This document shows positions 14,801-29,034 of a stretch of 64,000 nt of DNA, in pieces; the stretch's first letter is position 1; every line of letters starts with the position of its first letter. A model generated the notes under the pieces. It did not search any database. It was not told the origin of the DNA and saw only the letters and a list, made by a program, of their open reading frames with translations. The DNA comes from Daphnia carinata (Eukaryota; Arthropoda; Branchiopoda; Diplostraca; Daphniidae). The DNA lies in NCBI RefSeq assembly GCF_022539665.2, contig NC_081336.1, positions 6,864,278 to 6,928,277 on the forward strand. Reading direction: 5' to 3'. The position numbers and the translations under genes were made by a program.

Positions 14801-17423
14801 CTGTAGCCGCCATCAGCCCAGGTAAGATAACGTAATAAGTTATTATGCGTTTTCCAACTTGATTCGTTTTTTCTTAATCTTTAATTTGAAACGAAAGCGC
14901 AATTAGAAGACTGGAGTCAAGACTCAAGCAATCAAACTCAGATGAGATTAGCGGATCCATTTAGTAAAGGTATTTGCTTGTCGAATAAACCTTATTTCAT
15001 TGCATTTAAATTGTGATTTTTAAAGGCCGTTCGCATGAAAACAAACTTCCCGACACGGTCGATCAAAAGGAAACCAACAGCAAACCTGCCAAATCTCGTT
15101 CAGATGGCAAATGGACTTTTAACTGGGACCACACCACATCAGGTGGGTGGAATTTTTTGAGTTTGATGCGTTTGCGGACGTGAGGAACGTACGTGACGCA
15201 TTTCCAAAGAATGAATATTTGATTTAATCGAATAGCAAAACGGAAAGCCGAGCGTTGGCAGAGTGAAGAAGCAGATTGTTTTGTTTATTTCATCAGACAC
15301 TTGCATGACCGTGTGCGTTCATTCTCACGAACCACAGCAAAATTAATGCGGGTCCATTATTTAATCACACGTTGAAATGCGCAAAAGATACTACGAAACA
15401 CCATTTGACTCGCGTTTTTTTAACAAACCCTTTGTTCTGGCTTACCATTTATTTCAATCTTTTTTTTTTCTGCTTAATCATCTGGTGACAATCCACCTTC
15501 CACGCGTTAAGGCACACGCACTTGGGACTCATAGTTTATGAGTTATTCAAATTCAAAGCGATTGCACTAAAACACTTGGGTTGCGTTTTATTTGAAATTT
15601 ACGTGACTAAACGAAAATCTAACATTTTATTCGGAATTAGCATGCCAATTAGGCTATGAAAGGTTAGATTTAATCGAATTGCGAATCAAAATTTGAAGTC
15701 CGACTCGAATAAGCCCGTCTTTCTGTTTTTTACGGTTAATTCATAAACTATAAGCCCAATATAAAAATATCTCCGATTTTCATGATCAGCAATGAATTTC
15801 GAATCGAAATAATGTATGTTTAAGTAAATCTAGAATTTGACGAAAATTGAAAAAGTGGGAAGGCTATAGCCTTCTCATTTTGACGAAAATCATCAAAAAG
15901 CGATATCTCTCAGAATTAAATAAAAATCATACTATAGTCTCAAAATCGAACGCCTATTCTAACTGGAATGTTAGTTTTGCCTTTACCTATGTCTGGCTTA
16001 TTTTGTCGGGCTTATTTTGTCGGGCTTAAAAATTTTTCCTATTAAAAACTAATATCATTTAATCCAGATAACTGTATATGATTCTGACTCAAAATTAACC
16101 AAGGAATACGAAAATGAAATTCGTTTATACGTAGATCTTATAGTTTTTGAGATATCTAAAATATAACATTAGTATGTGTGCGAATCGAAACCATTAGCTA
16201 GCGCGTCAATACGCTACAGCGCTAGCGTGACACATCAAACTTCTTTGATTATTCAAAAACCATAAACTCTACGTTAAAAAAATCCATTTTCATGTTCCTT
16301 GTTAAATTTAAAATCAGAAGGATATATAGTTATTTAGATCTAATGACATTATTTTTTTATAGGAAAAAATTTTAAGCCCGACAAAATAAGCCCGATAAAA
16401 TAAGCCCGACTTTCTGTTTTTCACGGTTAATTCATAAACTATAAGCCTAATATAAAAATATACCCAATATTCGTTATCAGCGATAAATTTCGAATCGAAG
16501 TAACGTATTTTTACGTAAATCTAGAATTTGATGAAAACTGAAAAAGTGAGAAGGCTATAGCCTTCTCATTTTGACGAAAATCATCAAAAAGCAATATCTC
16601 TCAGAATTAAATAAAAATCACACAATAGTCTAAAAATCGAACGCTTATTCTAACTGGCATGTTAGTTTTGCCTTTACCTATGAAATTTTTGAATTATGCG
16701 CAATCAAAGTTGTTAAAGCGCAACTACTCTTATATTTTAGATTACTCAAAAGCCACAAATTCCACGCCAAATAAAATATCATTTTCGTTATTGTTGTTAA
16801 ATTTTGAATTTAAATCGTGTATATTATTGATTATTGTGTTTAAAAGATTTTTTAAAGGAAAAGTCGGGCTTATCTTGTCGGGCTTAAAAAATTTTCCTAT
16901 TAAAAAATAATATTTTTTTATTTAATTTTTTAAAACCCAAATATGACTACAAAGATAAACGATTTAGATTCAAAATTTAACGAGGATTTTAAATATTAAG
17001 TTCATTTTGACTTGAAACTTATGGTTTTTAAGTTATTCAAATTCAAAGTGATTGTAGTCAAAACAATTTTGATTCCGCAGCACTGGAATTCCTTAACTAT
17101 TCAAAATTAAATTGTCAAAAAGCGAATGCTACGTTGAAGTTCAGTCTGATTTATTGTGTACGGTATACATCAAATACCAAATTTTTGGAGGTCACTAACA
17201 TGAAAATTCATCATTAGTGTTGCTAGAGATTAATAATTTTGTATAACATCTGTTTTCCCATTTTCCAGGTTCATCTAGTTGTGCGACGTGCTCGAGTTCT
17301 ACGTGGATGTCCGTTTTGACAACGATCAGTCTGATCGGATGGACAATAAACATTGTAAACGTGAAATTTACGTCTACTTTTACCTTCAACACAGAGACAA
17401 TGAGGCCGAGATCAACTTGTTAA
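3791..17423 (+). CDS. Lachesin/DIP-like three-Ig-domain cell-surface protein, 12 coding exons
   Basis: Exons (all GT-AG, phases consistent): 3791-3890, 5780-5889, 6056-6207, 6267-6322, 8432-8590, 8877-9005, 9367-9599, 9683-9785, 14750-14821, 14898-14969, 15026-15142, 17269-17423; 485 aa. Residues 1-30 are a signal peptide ending in VFA. Ig1 spans about 43-139 (Cys61, Trp73, Cys122, with VITRNPRISVSHD and YMCQINT, hallmarks of the lachesin/DIP group). Ig2 spans 140-235 (Cys165, Trp177, Cys216, opening VPPSI). Ig3 spans 236-347 (Cys259, Cys331, opening FPPSV). A polar linker (348-434) follows, then a tail with a weakly hydrophobic stretch near 447-465 that could serve as a GPI signal or membrane anchor. 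Family members mediate neuronal surface recognition. Paralogue identity (lachesin versus a Dpr-interacting protein) is not resolved. In-frame ATGs at 3425 and 3653 exist upstream; 3791 is preferred because it puts the signal peptide at the N terminus. Confidence 0.88.
7740..7759. repeat. (GT)n microsatellite
   Basis: A run of about ten GT units lies inside the 2.1 kb intron between coding exons 4 and 5 of the Ig-domain gene. Confidence 0.95.
8799..8829. repeat. (GT)n microsatellite
   Basis: About fifteen GT units lie in the short intron between coding exons 5 and 6 (both in Ig2), about 50 bases upstream of the exon 6 acceptor at 8876. Confidence 0.95.
9233..9265. repeat. Poly-C / poly-A homopolymer junction
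   Basis: A C run passes directly into a long A run inside the intron before the Ig3 exon at 9367. Simple sequence; length may be unreliable in the assembly. Confidence 0.9.
9786..14749 (+). other. Large intron 8 of the Ig-domain gene
   Basis: About 5 kb between the last Ig exon and the linker exons. It begins gtaagtt and ends gtag before 14750. I see no coding exon, RNA gene or clear repeat family in it; short ORFs here lack family motifs and coding character. Confidence 0.6.
15712..16920. repeat. Dispersed AT-rich repeat with palindromic cores, intronic copy
   Basis: Lies in the last intron of the Ig-domain gene. Two direct copies of a module of about 280 bp (15712-15989 and 16406-16682) are separated by a different module that contains an imperfect gctagcg inverted motif near 16200-16230. 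Each module carries a palindrome, gaaggctatagccttc, at 15859-15874 and 16548-16567. The junctions carry multiple aagcccgacaaaataagccc motifs or their reverse complements. Reverse-complement copies occur at 35.5-36.0 kb. No transposase ORF; probably non-autonomous, family unknown. Confidence 0.75.
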
Positions 17424-17719
17424 CTGCAACTCAAAATTCGTCTATTATTTCATTCTTTTACGTTATGTGAAAAGGTCTGAATGTTTTGCCCGTTCGGTCA
17501 AGTCTCATTGTTGCGATATAATATGGCTGTCGTTATTTATCTTTGTACAGATCTGTATCGCCATCCATTCCAAATGTGTACCATTTTTTTCCCATCTACT
17601 ACCCCCATGTATATTGTACGTTCTATTCCATGGTTCGATCTTCTCTTAACTTTCTCTTTTTTTCTCTAACTCGTCAATGAAATGAACACCGAAATGCTAA
17701 ATAATTTCACTTAAAAAAA

Positions 17720-17725
17720 AATAAA
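17720..17725 (+). terminator. Candidate poly(A) signal of the Ig-domain gene
   Basis: AATAAA about 300 bases after the stop codon at 17421-17423, in the 534-bp gap between this gene and the convergent Pdhb gene. Position fits a 3' UTR end; not proven. Confidence 0.45.
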
Positions 17726-17957
17726 GCCGCCAATAACGATGAAACTCAAAAAATGTAACTACTCATCACTACGCAAAAACCAAACCAACTACAATTAAGT
17801 TTTTCAACTCGAATTGCCGAGTTGAAGATTCTTCAGTCTACCCATCAAGATTTACACATCGGCACGAGAGAGAAAGAGAGAGAGAGAAAGAGAATAATAC
17901 AAGATCTAGAAACTTTGATGTTGGTCTTGTCTCACTGGTGTGTCGAACTGTGTTGAT

Positions 17958-19521
<1,564 letters not shown>

Positions 19522-22500
19522 AACCGGTTAACAAGCGAGGTTTTTTTTACTTCGGTAGTTCGCTAAAGGAATAGCGGGATCAGCTGATCGCGATCGGACT
19601 TATAAATAGAACATAGTTTCGGAGACCTCCGCTAGGTGGAAGAAGGCGCATCAAAGACGAACAACATGAAAAAGTAGAGAAAATGAGAAACACGGAAAAG
19701 ACGTCGTTAACAACGGCTTTTGCAACTGCTCCCGAACGTCGCATTATATCCCAGATTGCAAAGGCGATAAAAAATAAGCCTTGATATCACGAGCTGTCGA
19801 GTCCCGCTTTCACCGCCCGTGTTGGGCTATTATAGTGTCCTACTTCCAAGAAAACTGCGCTGCAAACTTCTAATCTGTAGATCGGTGAACTGGGAGGTTT
19901 AAATTTCGAATAATGATGCTATTATTCAGCGTATGACGTATTCATCCACCAACTATGTCAAACCACAAAATCGATTGCGATAGATTTTTAAGCGAATATT
20001 TCAATCAAGAACTATCATGGCAGGCTCTGTCAATATGAGTTGAACCGCCACTGCCATGAAAAAGAAACATTTTTATTGCTTTGCCGTATTCATACGAGGG
20101 AAAGGCTTTGGCTTCCTTCAGATTGGTTTCTGCAACCCATGCTTTGATGTATCTTCTCCGCCTTTTTCCCTTTTTTTGTTAACCACACTGCCATGGTATG
20201 AGTTACAAAATGAGGTATCTCCGTGAAAAAGAATGATGCGGGAATGATCACAGACGCTCGTGACAGAATCTTCGCTTTGTGTATACACCCGCCACATCAA
20301 TATAAAGGCGGTTAGCACAAAAATGGGATTTTTAAAGCAAAGATTTTATGAGCGGAATCTTGCACATGATCCAAGTTTGCTGCTATCATCTAAAGTGGCA
20401 TAAGGAAAACGCCAAGATGCTGCTAAGATGAAACACATGAAGCATGTGGGGGTACCATTATGGAAATAACAAGAAGCTCTGCATTCAGTAGCTAGCGGGG
20501 TCCTATAGATTGTGTGGCAGTCTTATAGATCTTTGCGCTCCGATGATGTAATGGAGTGTTCTCGTGTCAATTAGGTGGAAGCTATGGTGGAAAACATCAG
20601 TCATCATAAATCTGTTGGAGCATTTTTTCTTGCGCGCAACTGCGCATCATATTATTTTATACCCCTTGAGCTATCAAGTGGAATATCGTTTGCACAGCTT
20701 GCGGATGGATGACGCGTGCCTCGGCGAAGGAAAATGCAGCAGTGTTCTGATTCGTTATCAAAAGCATTGATAACATATTCATTGTGCAGAGAAAGCAGTT
20801 CATTCGGCTAAATTCATTGAACGATTTCAACATTTCTAGCATGGATGTTTCGTCATTAGTGTCGGCAAAAGTCTTTGTGGTTTTAGTTTTGTTTGTCGTC
20901 TAGGTACAGTATATAAATTTTTTTTTTATTTCATCATACTTTAACGACAGCAAGAAGTTCGATCTCGTTCAATCGAGCGCTTGCTTACGAAAGCGGATCA
21001 AAGAGAATAGCCATATATACTGTATATACACGCTGTAAGAGGTAGAATTGTAGATTGCTTTCTTTCCTCAGCAATAAAACACACAGTTTTAATCAATAAG
21101 AGCTTACGCGACTGTTTTGGATATGCAGCAACTGCCTGTTGACATCTGTTTTCGACCCAATACCAACTGGTGTGTACCATATACAATGGAGGATGGTGCC
21201 ATGGAATAAGGCTAACATCTTCAATGCATTGTATGAGCTATGTCCATGCCGTAATGATGCTCCTCCGTCGACATACATCTGCATGAATACAATTCTAGAG
21301 CTCTCGTGCTACATTTAAGTTTAATTTACAGTAGATTTTATTGGTAAACTTCTAGCCCTTTCCTTCTTAAAGGAATTTGAGGTATACAAAGGTAACTACG
21401 CGATTGGCTTATGTACTTTGGGATCGAGCATCTGTAAGGATTAAATGTACTGTAATAGAAAATACAACGAGTACCCAATGGCAATTGAATTTTGTGATTG
21501 ACCACCTGGTGGTGACGGCAATTTGGTAGGATAAAAATTGAATTGTACCTGAAAGGTTAAATGAATTTTTTTCGTACCCGCAGCTTTCAATGGCTGTAGG
21601 AAAACACACAGAGAAGAATATTACCGTCTAATCGAACAAATAAGACTTTTTACACGTACAAGTTTAATAACCCCTTGCAGTTTTGGCAAAAATACAACCT
21701 TTCCAATTGCTATAATTCTCTTGCTTGCTATTTCGCAATTATCACTATCATTATTATTTCAGTTACTCAAGCAGAATGCAATTCTGTTTGACTGTTGTGC
21801 GTTCGCTCCAGCTATACATGATTGGCAAAAAAAAAAAATTATTTTTAGCAAATCAACGTGACAGGTGGTCCTATCTTTTTGACAACTCAATATCCTTCGA
21901 TACATTACATAAGGTATACCAACGATAACATCTTTTACTTGAAGAGTGAAAGATACAAACGTAACAGTTAAGAGGAAATGGTGATTCCCTTTTCCATTTT
22001 CTTGTTGATCGCGTTTATTGTGACGTGTGTCTCACTTTGGTACCATGACGCACCATTGTATCTCCGTGTTTCAAAAAGATTTTGCTCAAACTAAAGTGTA
22101 CGACTGTAGTGTGGGCGTGTATAAGAGAACTTTCAAATTAGTTTTATCTGCGGATGATGCATGACACTGGGGAAAAAATGCGACGAAGGAGAATGCAGCT
22201 GCAACAATTTTGCTGCTAAATAAGATTTGCTTCCTCAAGCGCAACGTTATGTGTAATGAAATTGACAGTATTACAACTATTCTTCGGCAAGAATTCGACA
22301 AGTCATTGACAGAATCAAGTTTTCAGACTACTGCCATCGATTCTTCACGAAAACGAAACTTTCTGAAAAACAGAAGGGAAAAATGAGCATCCAATGCTTT
22401 GCGAATCAATAAAAGTTGAAAATTAATTTTGCCACGTACTCCTTACACACACCAAGAAGAATAAAACTGACCCTGCTCCCCCACGGTAGCAACGGATGCT

Positions 22501-25500
22501 TGCCGATCACAGGGTATATAGACTCATATCGACTTTGGCATGCGGCTATCCGTACTCTAGAAACTTTGTAGAAAAGCTTAAGTGTACGTTTCTAATCCCA
22601 CCCTGAATTCCGTAAATAAATCAGTTGTTGAACCATTCAACAATGCGTTGTAACATTATAAATGCGCATGCTACATACAACTGACTGGAATTTGCAAGTA
22701 CCGTACCCGAAGACGTCTTCTTTTGAAACGAAAATGTCCGTGATTTTTTCTCTGTTTCCCAGGTCCAAACCTTTGCGGACTCTACTTGGAATCACGCTTT
22801 AAACCTTAAGCTGAAAAGAATAGGATCCCGATCGATCGATTTTCTACTCATTGTTCGGTTAGAAAATAAAGAAGTTCGCGTAAAGATTGAATTGATTAGC
22901 ATACCACGTTCTGACAAATTAAGTTTTCTTTGACCTTCCAGCTATCCAAGATGCTATATAATGGGACGTGGTCGTTGATGCTGCAGGAATATGTTTCTAT
23001 GACGAATTTCCGAGAATACTGCGGCTTATCGGATTGCTAGGGGATCGATTCTTGCGTGCAGTGCCATAAATGAAAACTAATAATAATGGTTTATTCCGTA
23101 CCAACTTTGAAGCGAAAGCTTATAAGAATAGAGACACAATGGCAGGTAACGGAATATCATACATGGTGTATTTGGAGAGTACAGGGTGACCAAATTGGGT
23201 ACTAAATAAATTAAGTATAAACATACGCAGCTTGAATCGTTTGTTGCGCGCAACTACGATCGACTGATTTTAAAAGGACAAACGCGAGTTTCCAATTTTT
23301 ACTGATTCAGCACGAAAATGATCAAACTGACATCTTTATATATTATGTATACGACTTTGCCGCGAAGACAAGTAATCACCTAGAAAAGTCGATCCACTCT
23401 CGAAATTAAGAATTCCAGTTAGCCGCATAATGCGTCGCATGAAAGAAACATTTGTGCCGTTACTCCAGCAGGGGCAATCTCTTATGTCATTCCTACTTCA
23501 AATGACCTGAAACGAAATTGGCTGACTCGGGCATAATCGGATTAGTACCCAACGTTTATGCCAATTTCAATGTTTCACGAAATGACGGCAATTGACGGTC
23601 AAAATGCAGCAACCCTCTTCAGCATCTATTAGGAATGAATCCGTGAACCCATTCAGAGGATCGAATCACGAGGTCTTGTTATTATTATTAAATTAGCCGT
23701 CGTTTTTTCCAAAGCTGATTAATCATGCAGCATTCGCTGCCGGTGAATAATTGATTAATCATTAAATTATGCGGGCTTATTAATCTGTAGCAATCATTCA
23801 AAATGCAAGTAGTTCAGAGTTCCGCAATAGATTATAGTTCGCAACGTATTGCAAGTTCAGGGTATCATGATGAAATATGAAAAAATTGATATACACCTAC
23901 GAGTCTGTGATGTTTGTTGAAACCTGCTCATTTCCGACGAGGAATGCTAATAGAAGTTAACTCGCTTCCCCTTTGTTGATTCATTTTTTGAGCTTAAGTT
24001 TAATACCGGTGAGTATGGTACCACACGACGGGGTTCAATATTCGTATTGTTTCTGCCCCAAACAATCAACAACGAGAGCTCAGTATGTATTATCTGCCTT
24101 TGCTGCACAGCGTGTAGCATATTGAGGAAGTAGCCTGATGTGTTCTTGAAACAATCAGCCGTCATATTGAAATTCTACTTTAAAGGCTTATCATCTTCGA
24201 CAAGATCTGTAGCTCATTTCTCGTTGTCCAGTTTGTACCATGGAGTGAATTGTCCGTGTCCTGCGTATTCGATAAATGATAGCTTGAAAACAGGATCTAT
24301 TCGGTTCGATTGCCGATTGCCGATTGTTACGATGCGAAAGGGTTCTGATAGATGTCTGAGATAATTGAATCACTTTTTTTATACATGGTACATATTTATG
24401 AACATATTTCTGTGGTCTCAAACGAAAAAAGAGAATTCTATTGACGAAATCAGACAACCATAAAATTAGGCCCTTAGAAGAAATCTAATCCAGCTCAGTC
24501 AAAAGGTACGATTCTCGCTTTAGCCATTCAACCGCCCCCAAAAAGAGCAAATGCTTGTACATAACATCGGTCTTACGCAAGGATTTTTATTTTTCTCTCG
24601 TTTATTTTCCTATTTTGGTTGCATTTTAAAAAATGAAATAGGATGGCGATGGGTCAGAGTTCTGAAACCCAACATCGTAAAAGACGTCAACCTTCGAAGT
24701 TCTTGAACAGGAAACGATATTGGTTTTCTTTTTTACGAATTAAAATGGATGTCATCCTATTTTCCGTTAGAATATGGCTTGAACGAGATTACGCAATCGC
24801 ATTCGTTCGAACCGTTGCTTTATTGAAGAAAAAACAGGAAATTCAGCTCAAAATATTTTGGGCACTAGTTTTTAATGTGAAAGCTACAGGTGGGGAGGGG
24901 GGGGGGGTGAGGCAGCCGCCTTGGCTTTTCTAATTGAATGCCGTGACGTCTGTAGCGGGCAGCAGCTAAACAGAGGGAAATGAAAACATTTTCAATGCAG
25001 CTTCGATATATACAATTTGTGTATTTCTACGGATTGATGTTTACTTCCATTACTTTTTTTTTTTTACAAGCCTGTTGAAAAAAATACGAAGCAAATCGAT
25101 GCGAGATAGTTTCCGCCGAATTGCTTTTTTCCCAATCTGGGTTCTAGTGAACGGTCAACTGCTGCATAAAAAGGGAATCACGCAGATAGGAAATGGCGTG
25201 TACTGTAGTGACCCCTTGCAATACATGCCCTTTCTGCCAGCATGACTGACAGTGTTGCAGTCGATATCTATCGATTTATGTTGTACTTCTAAGCCGAAGG
25301 TAGGTCCGGTTTTGCATTTCAGTTAGCTTCTTTCGTACCTTTGCTGCAGGACGTTCGGTGGTCGTTAAAATACCGAGATTTTTTGGCACGAACGGTATTG
25401 ATTTGAAATACAGCGTCTATTGCATACAGGCGTGAACAATAATAACAAGCAACTTGAAAGATCGATGAGTTGGTAGAGCTATAACTGTTGCCAGGTGACG

Positions 25501-26080
25501 TAATATGATTAAAGATCTTGCACTCTATTGACGGGCAGCAGCAGCGGCCAGTTGGGTCGATGTTCTTCACGATTCAAACACGAACTTAAGTAATACAATG
25601 ATGCGCTATAAACACAATCCCTTTTCAGGTGGGAAAGTTAACATCTTCCAAGAATTCCAATTTGCCGCTTCTTGACAGTCTACCCAAGAATGTTTTGTAT
25701 TCTGTAAACTGACGCCAGTAGGGGAAAGTTTGCTCGTTTAAACAAAGCTAAAACAATTTATACCAAATTGAGAAAAGCTGACAGCGTGTGACTTGTTTAT
25801 GTTTTCACTCATTGTTTACCAACTTCAGCGATTACGTATTGTTAAATTTGTACAGCAAAAGAATGATTCAGCATGTTGAGCAAACAAAATTTGACGGTGG
25901 AAGCATGTTAACAGAGTCAAGGAAAACTCGATTTTGTGTAGGTAGATATAGTGTTTACGTATAAACAAATTCCAGCTGATCTTAAAGGATGTGTCCAACA
26001 GGAAATTCTCGCTGAATTCACAACAGGTTTCGCAGAAGACGCTTGGCGTGAGTAGTGTGTACATTACAATGTACATAAGT
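19522..26080. other. Intergenic region, no gene recognised
   Basis: About 6.6 kb between the Pdhb start codon and the 3' end of the GPCR gene. The first few hundred bases should contain the Pdhb promoter and 5' UTR. I found no exon with a recognisable family motif, no tRNA-like box pair and no clear inverted repeat. Candidate ORFs of 60-96 codons, such as the plus-strand one at 24643-24933, lack coding support. Confidence 0.5.
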
Positions 26081-29034
26081 TCAGAGACTGGTGGTAGACG
26101 TTCGATATCGACATGGATGTGGCCGATTTTGTCGTCGAAGGGAACAGCGCTTGTGTGATTTGTGAACAGCGGAAGGAGTCATTGGGGCCTGATGTACTAC
26201 AACGGCATGGCCAGTTACTGGTTCTGGGCGACGTCTGTGTCCGGCTACCAGTCCCCCACGTACGCTATCTCTATGACAACAGGATGGTTAATTAAACAAT
26301 CACATGAAAGGTCACATAGAACGTTATCTGAGACACAATATAATTGCGAGATGCAACAAAAAAAATGCCATTGTTTATATGAACCTCTTGTCCTTGTTTT
26401 CTAACTGACAAGCGCAAAACGTCTGCTGTTTTTTTATCAATATATCAAGGGACTTGTTTATGCAGATTTTGTTTTGCATTGTCACAAGCAGAAGGAGCGT
26501 GACATTACGTTTGTGTGTGTGTGTGTGCGTTTCTTTCGATGGTAATATACAACTTGGGGCATTATTGCCCTTTTTTTATTTCTTATAGCAATAAGAGTTT
26601 GTCTGAAACTCAAGAGAAAAAGTTCTTGTTACATGGATATTTGATAAGAATGGGACAGTCGAGCTTGAAGCGAGACATGTTGCTGATCAGATCAAAGGGG
26701 GTGTTACACGTGCTGGTTCGTGACTTACGTGAAGGCTGTCGAGAAGGAGCCGGGGAGCTTTCGACTTCTTCCAACAGAGGGCTGCCACAAATGGAAGGCA
26801 CCGTAGATGAGGGGATTAACTAACGAGTTGCTCATGCCGAAAAAGAAGATGGCTGACTGCATGTCCTCTCCCAACTGATGAAAAAAAAATGAAAACGAGA
26901 AAAAGAACAACTTTAATTCCACAGAATGAATCTCTCTAAGTAAAACAACATGACTCCGGATTACGAATTCCGCGCTGCGCCTAGGAGAGTGCAAAATCCA
27001 AATGGTACCTTATCATCAGGATTGAGGAAGATGAAAGTAATCATCATGAAGTAATATGGAGCCCAGCATATCACAAAAGCGGTAACAATTATAATGGAAA
27101 TCCGCCTATTATGCAAACGCGTGAGGTAATAGTGACAAATATAAGAACAGGCTTTCGTCATCGTACAGCGATTTCATCTTTGCCCGTTTGAAGATGTTGT
27201 TACGACGTCTGTTGAAAATGGTGTGATGTCGCTGCGGAGAATGTTGCCGATGTTGATCTCTCGCTCGCACGTTTGAAACGAGACTCTCGGCCGGCCAGCG
27301 TTCCATCGATGGATGTGGTGCGCGTATCACGAAGGCCCGCTCTTTTTCTACTTTTTTAAAGCACATTAACGTAGCCCATTGGCGACAGGTCCCTTTTCGT
27401 AAGGCGTAAATGTTAAACATTTTTTATTGGAAAACAACTTACTTGCGATAGTGCAGAAAATGCAGACGTAACAAACTACCAGTATAACTAGCGGAATGAC
27501 AAACCTATAATTTCAAAATCGGAGTAACCATTGTACATTTTGTACATTGTATCTTTAAAATCATACATTGTAAAGAGGCTAAAGACAGTATAGAGCTGCT
27601 CTTGCCATTCTTCTGTGTAAAATCCATAGGTAACACACTGATAGAAAAGCTCGCGGAATGGCCCTTTCAATACACGGAAAATGAGAAGCTTGAAAATGGA
27701 GTGAATCATAAGGGGAAAAAAAAACATAAATATTTTATATGTATTTTATCGTCGTCAATGTGAGCTCACCTGAGGTGAAGCTAATGCTGCGCTAAGCATC
27801 CAAGCAACACAGATTGGCTTTAGACACGAACGGTGGCTTATCGGCCGACGAATAGCTCTCAATCGATCAAATCCTATCAGCACCTATATGTAGGGACGTG
27901 GACGTGTACTTAAGTTTGCTGGTGATCAATGGCTTTTCTTAGAAAACAGCTTACCATAGTTGAGGTTGACAAGTATAAGCTGAATACCTGTTTATTCGGA
28001 TGTACAAGAAATGTGTTTAGCTCTTTTAGGTAGTTCATAGCAATTGCTATAAAGACGAAGGCTTAATCAGCAAGACATCAAATTTAATCTCAAATCCAGT
28101 TGCTAAACGGACACAGACAGAAAAATACTAAAAAGAAAAGCAGGTAGACCTTTCAAGTAATTTCATTGGTGAAATGAAAGCATATGGGTATGCCGTATGG
28201 GACCCCTAAAGAGAAAGGCACAAAAGGAACTCGTCCGTCATTCTCATGAATGGTTTTCTTTTCTTGTATAAATCGAATTAAAGATAATGAAAGGCTAGCA
28301 GGTACTCGATGACTCTTGGCCTCTTTTAAGAAAATACCCATCACTAAAAACCGTACGGTAAAATTTAATGGCGCTTAACTCAGAACTATAACAAGAATCC
28401 AAACCTTGTCCATGCTTATTTCGCAACTAGGCAGATGTAACAGGTTATGAATGATATGTACCTGGGAAAACTTGAAAGTTTTACACAAAAACTGCCCTCC
28501 TTTCCACTCCACTGTGTACGTCCAGGCGGCTTCTCCGGATAAGCACCACACACTGTTATATGTTCACATTGAATTGATTTACCACGAATGGAAAAACCAT
28601 TTGATTTAGAACGATAACTCACCTAACTAACAAGTCAGAAATGGCCAGCTGTGCGCAGTTTGAACGAAATCGTCAGTTTATTATTGAACAAATCGCTTTT
28701 TTTTTTAATCTTTCATTCACGTTTCTAAAGTAGAGATAAATACCTGGAAGAGAAGAGTGTATAACGAGCTGCTGGTCCCTCTTTTCGTAAGAGCGATGCT
28801 AATTAGAGTTGCCATATTTCCAATCAGCGACGCGACAGCCATAATGCAAAGGATTGTCGCCTTAATCGAAGCGCTCGTTGTTAGAGTCGGGGCCTCATCT
28901 AGTAACGTCCAATTGTCATGGAGATCCTTTGATGAAACAACATAGGGAACGATATTCGAGTCGGAAAGGTTGTCGTATTCTGTCATTGTTGTTTGTTTAC
29001 ACAGCAGTTCAACTGGATTTGATTCCTCGCACAC
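26081..29034 (-). CDS. GnRH/AKH/corazonin/ACP-type peptide GPCR, 11 exons
   Basis: Exons: 28744-29034, 28623-28648, 28462-28552, 27955-27987, 27770-27883, 27567-27688, 27443-27504, 27167-27350, 27009-27105, 26729-26874, 26081-26270; about 451 aa. All GT-AG and in phase. Landmarks: N-glycosylation NWT; TM1 with GN; TM2 LAISDLLV; WTYTVEWKGGQFLCK before TM3; FSLYLST in TM3; DRL in place of DRY; FYQCVTYGFY in extracellular loop 2; a long basic third cytoplasmic loop; TM6 VTAFVICWAPYY; TM7 NSLVNPLIYG. These place it in the GnRH-receptor-like superfamily (AKH/RPCH, ACP or corazonin receptors), a plasma-membrane receptor for a neuropeptide. Which ligand cannot be decided here. The last exon is the least certain: it keeps phase and has an open frame of 63 codons, but its Arg/Pro-rich tail is not recognisable. 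The start at 29034 is the first Met of an open exon; 28986 is an alternative. Confidence 0.85.
26511..26529. repeat. (GT)n microsatellite
   Basis: Short GT run in the last intron of the GPCR gene. Confidence 0.85.

Noticed and set aside
24643-24933. 96-codon plus-strand ORF in the intergenic region
   Set aside because: No family motif, no clear splice context and composition like the flanking DNA.
26515-26823. 102-codon plus-strand ORF
   Set aside because: Overlaps the opposite strand of the GPCR TM7 exon and includes the GT microsatellite; an antisense shadow.
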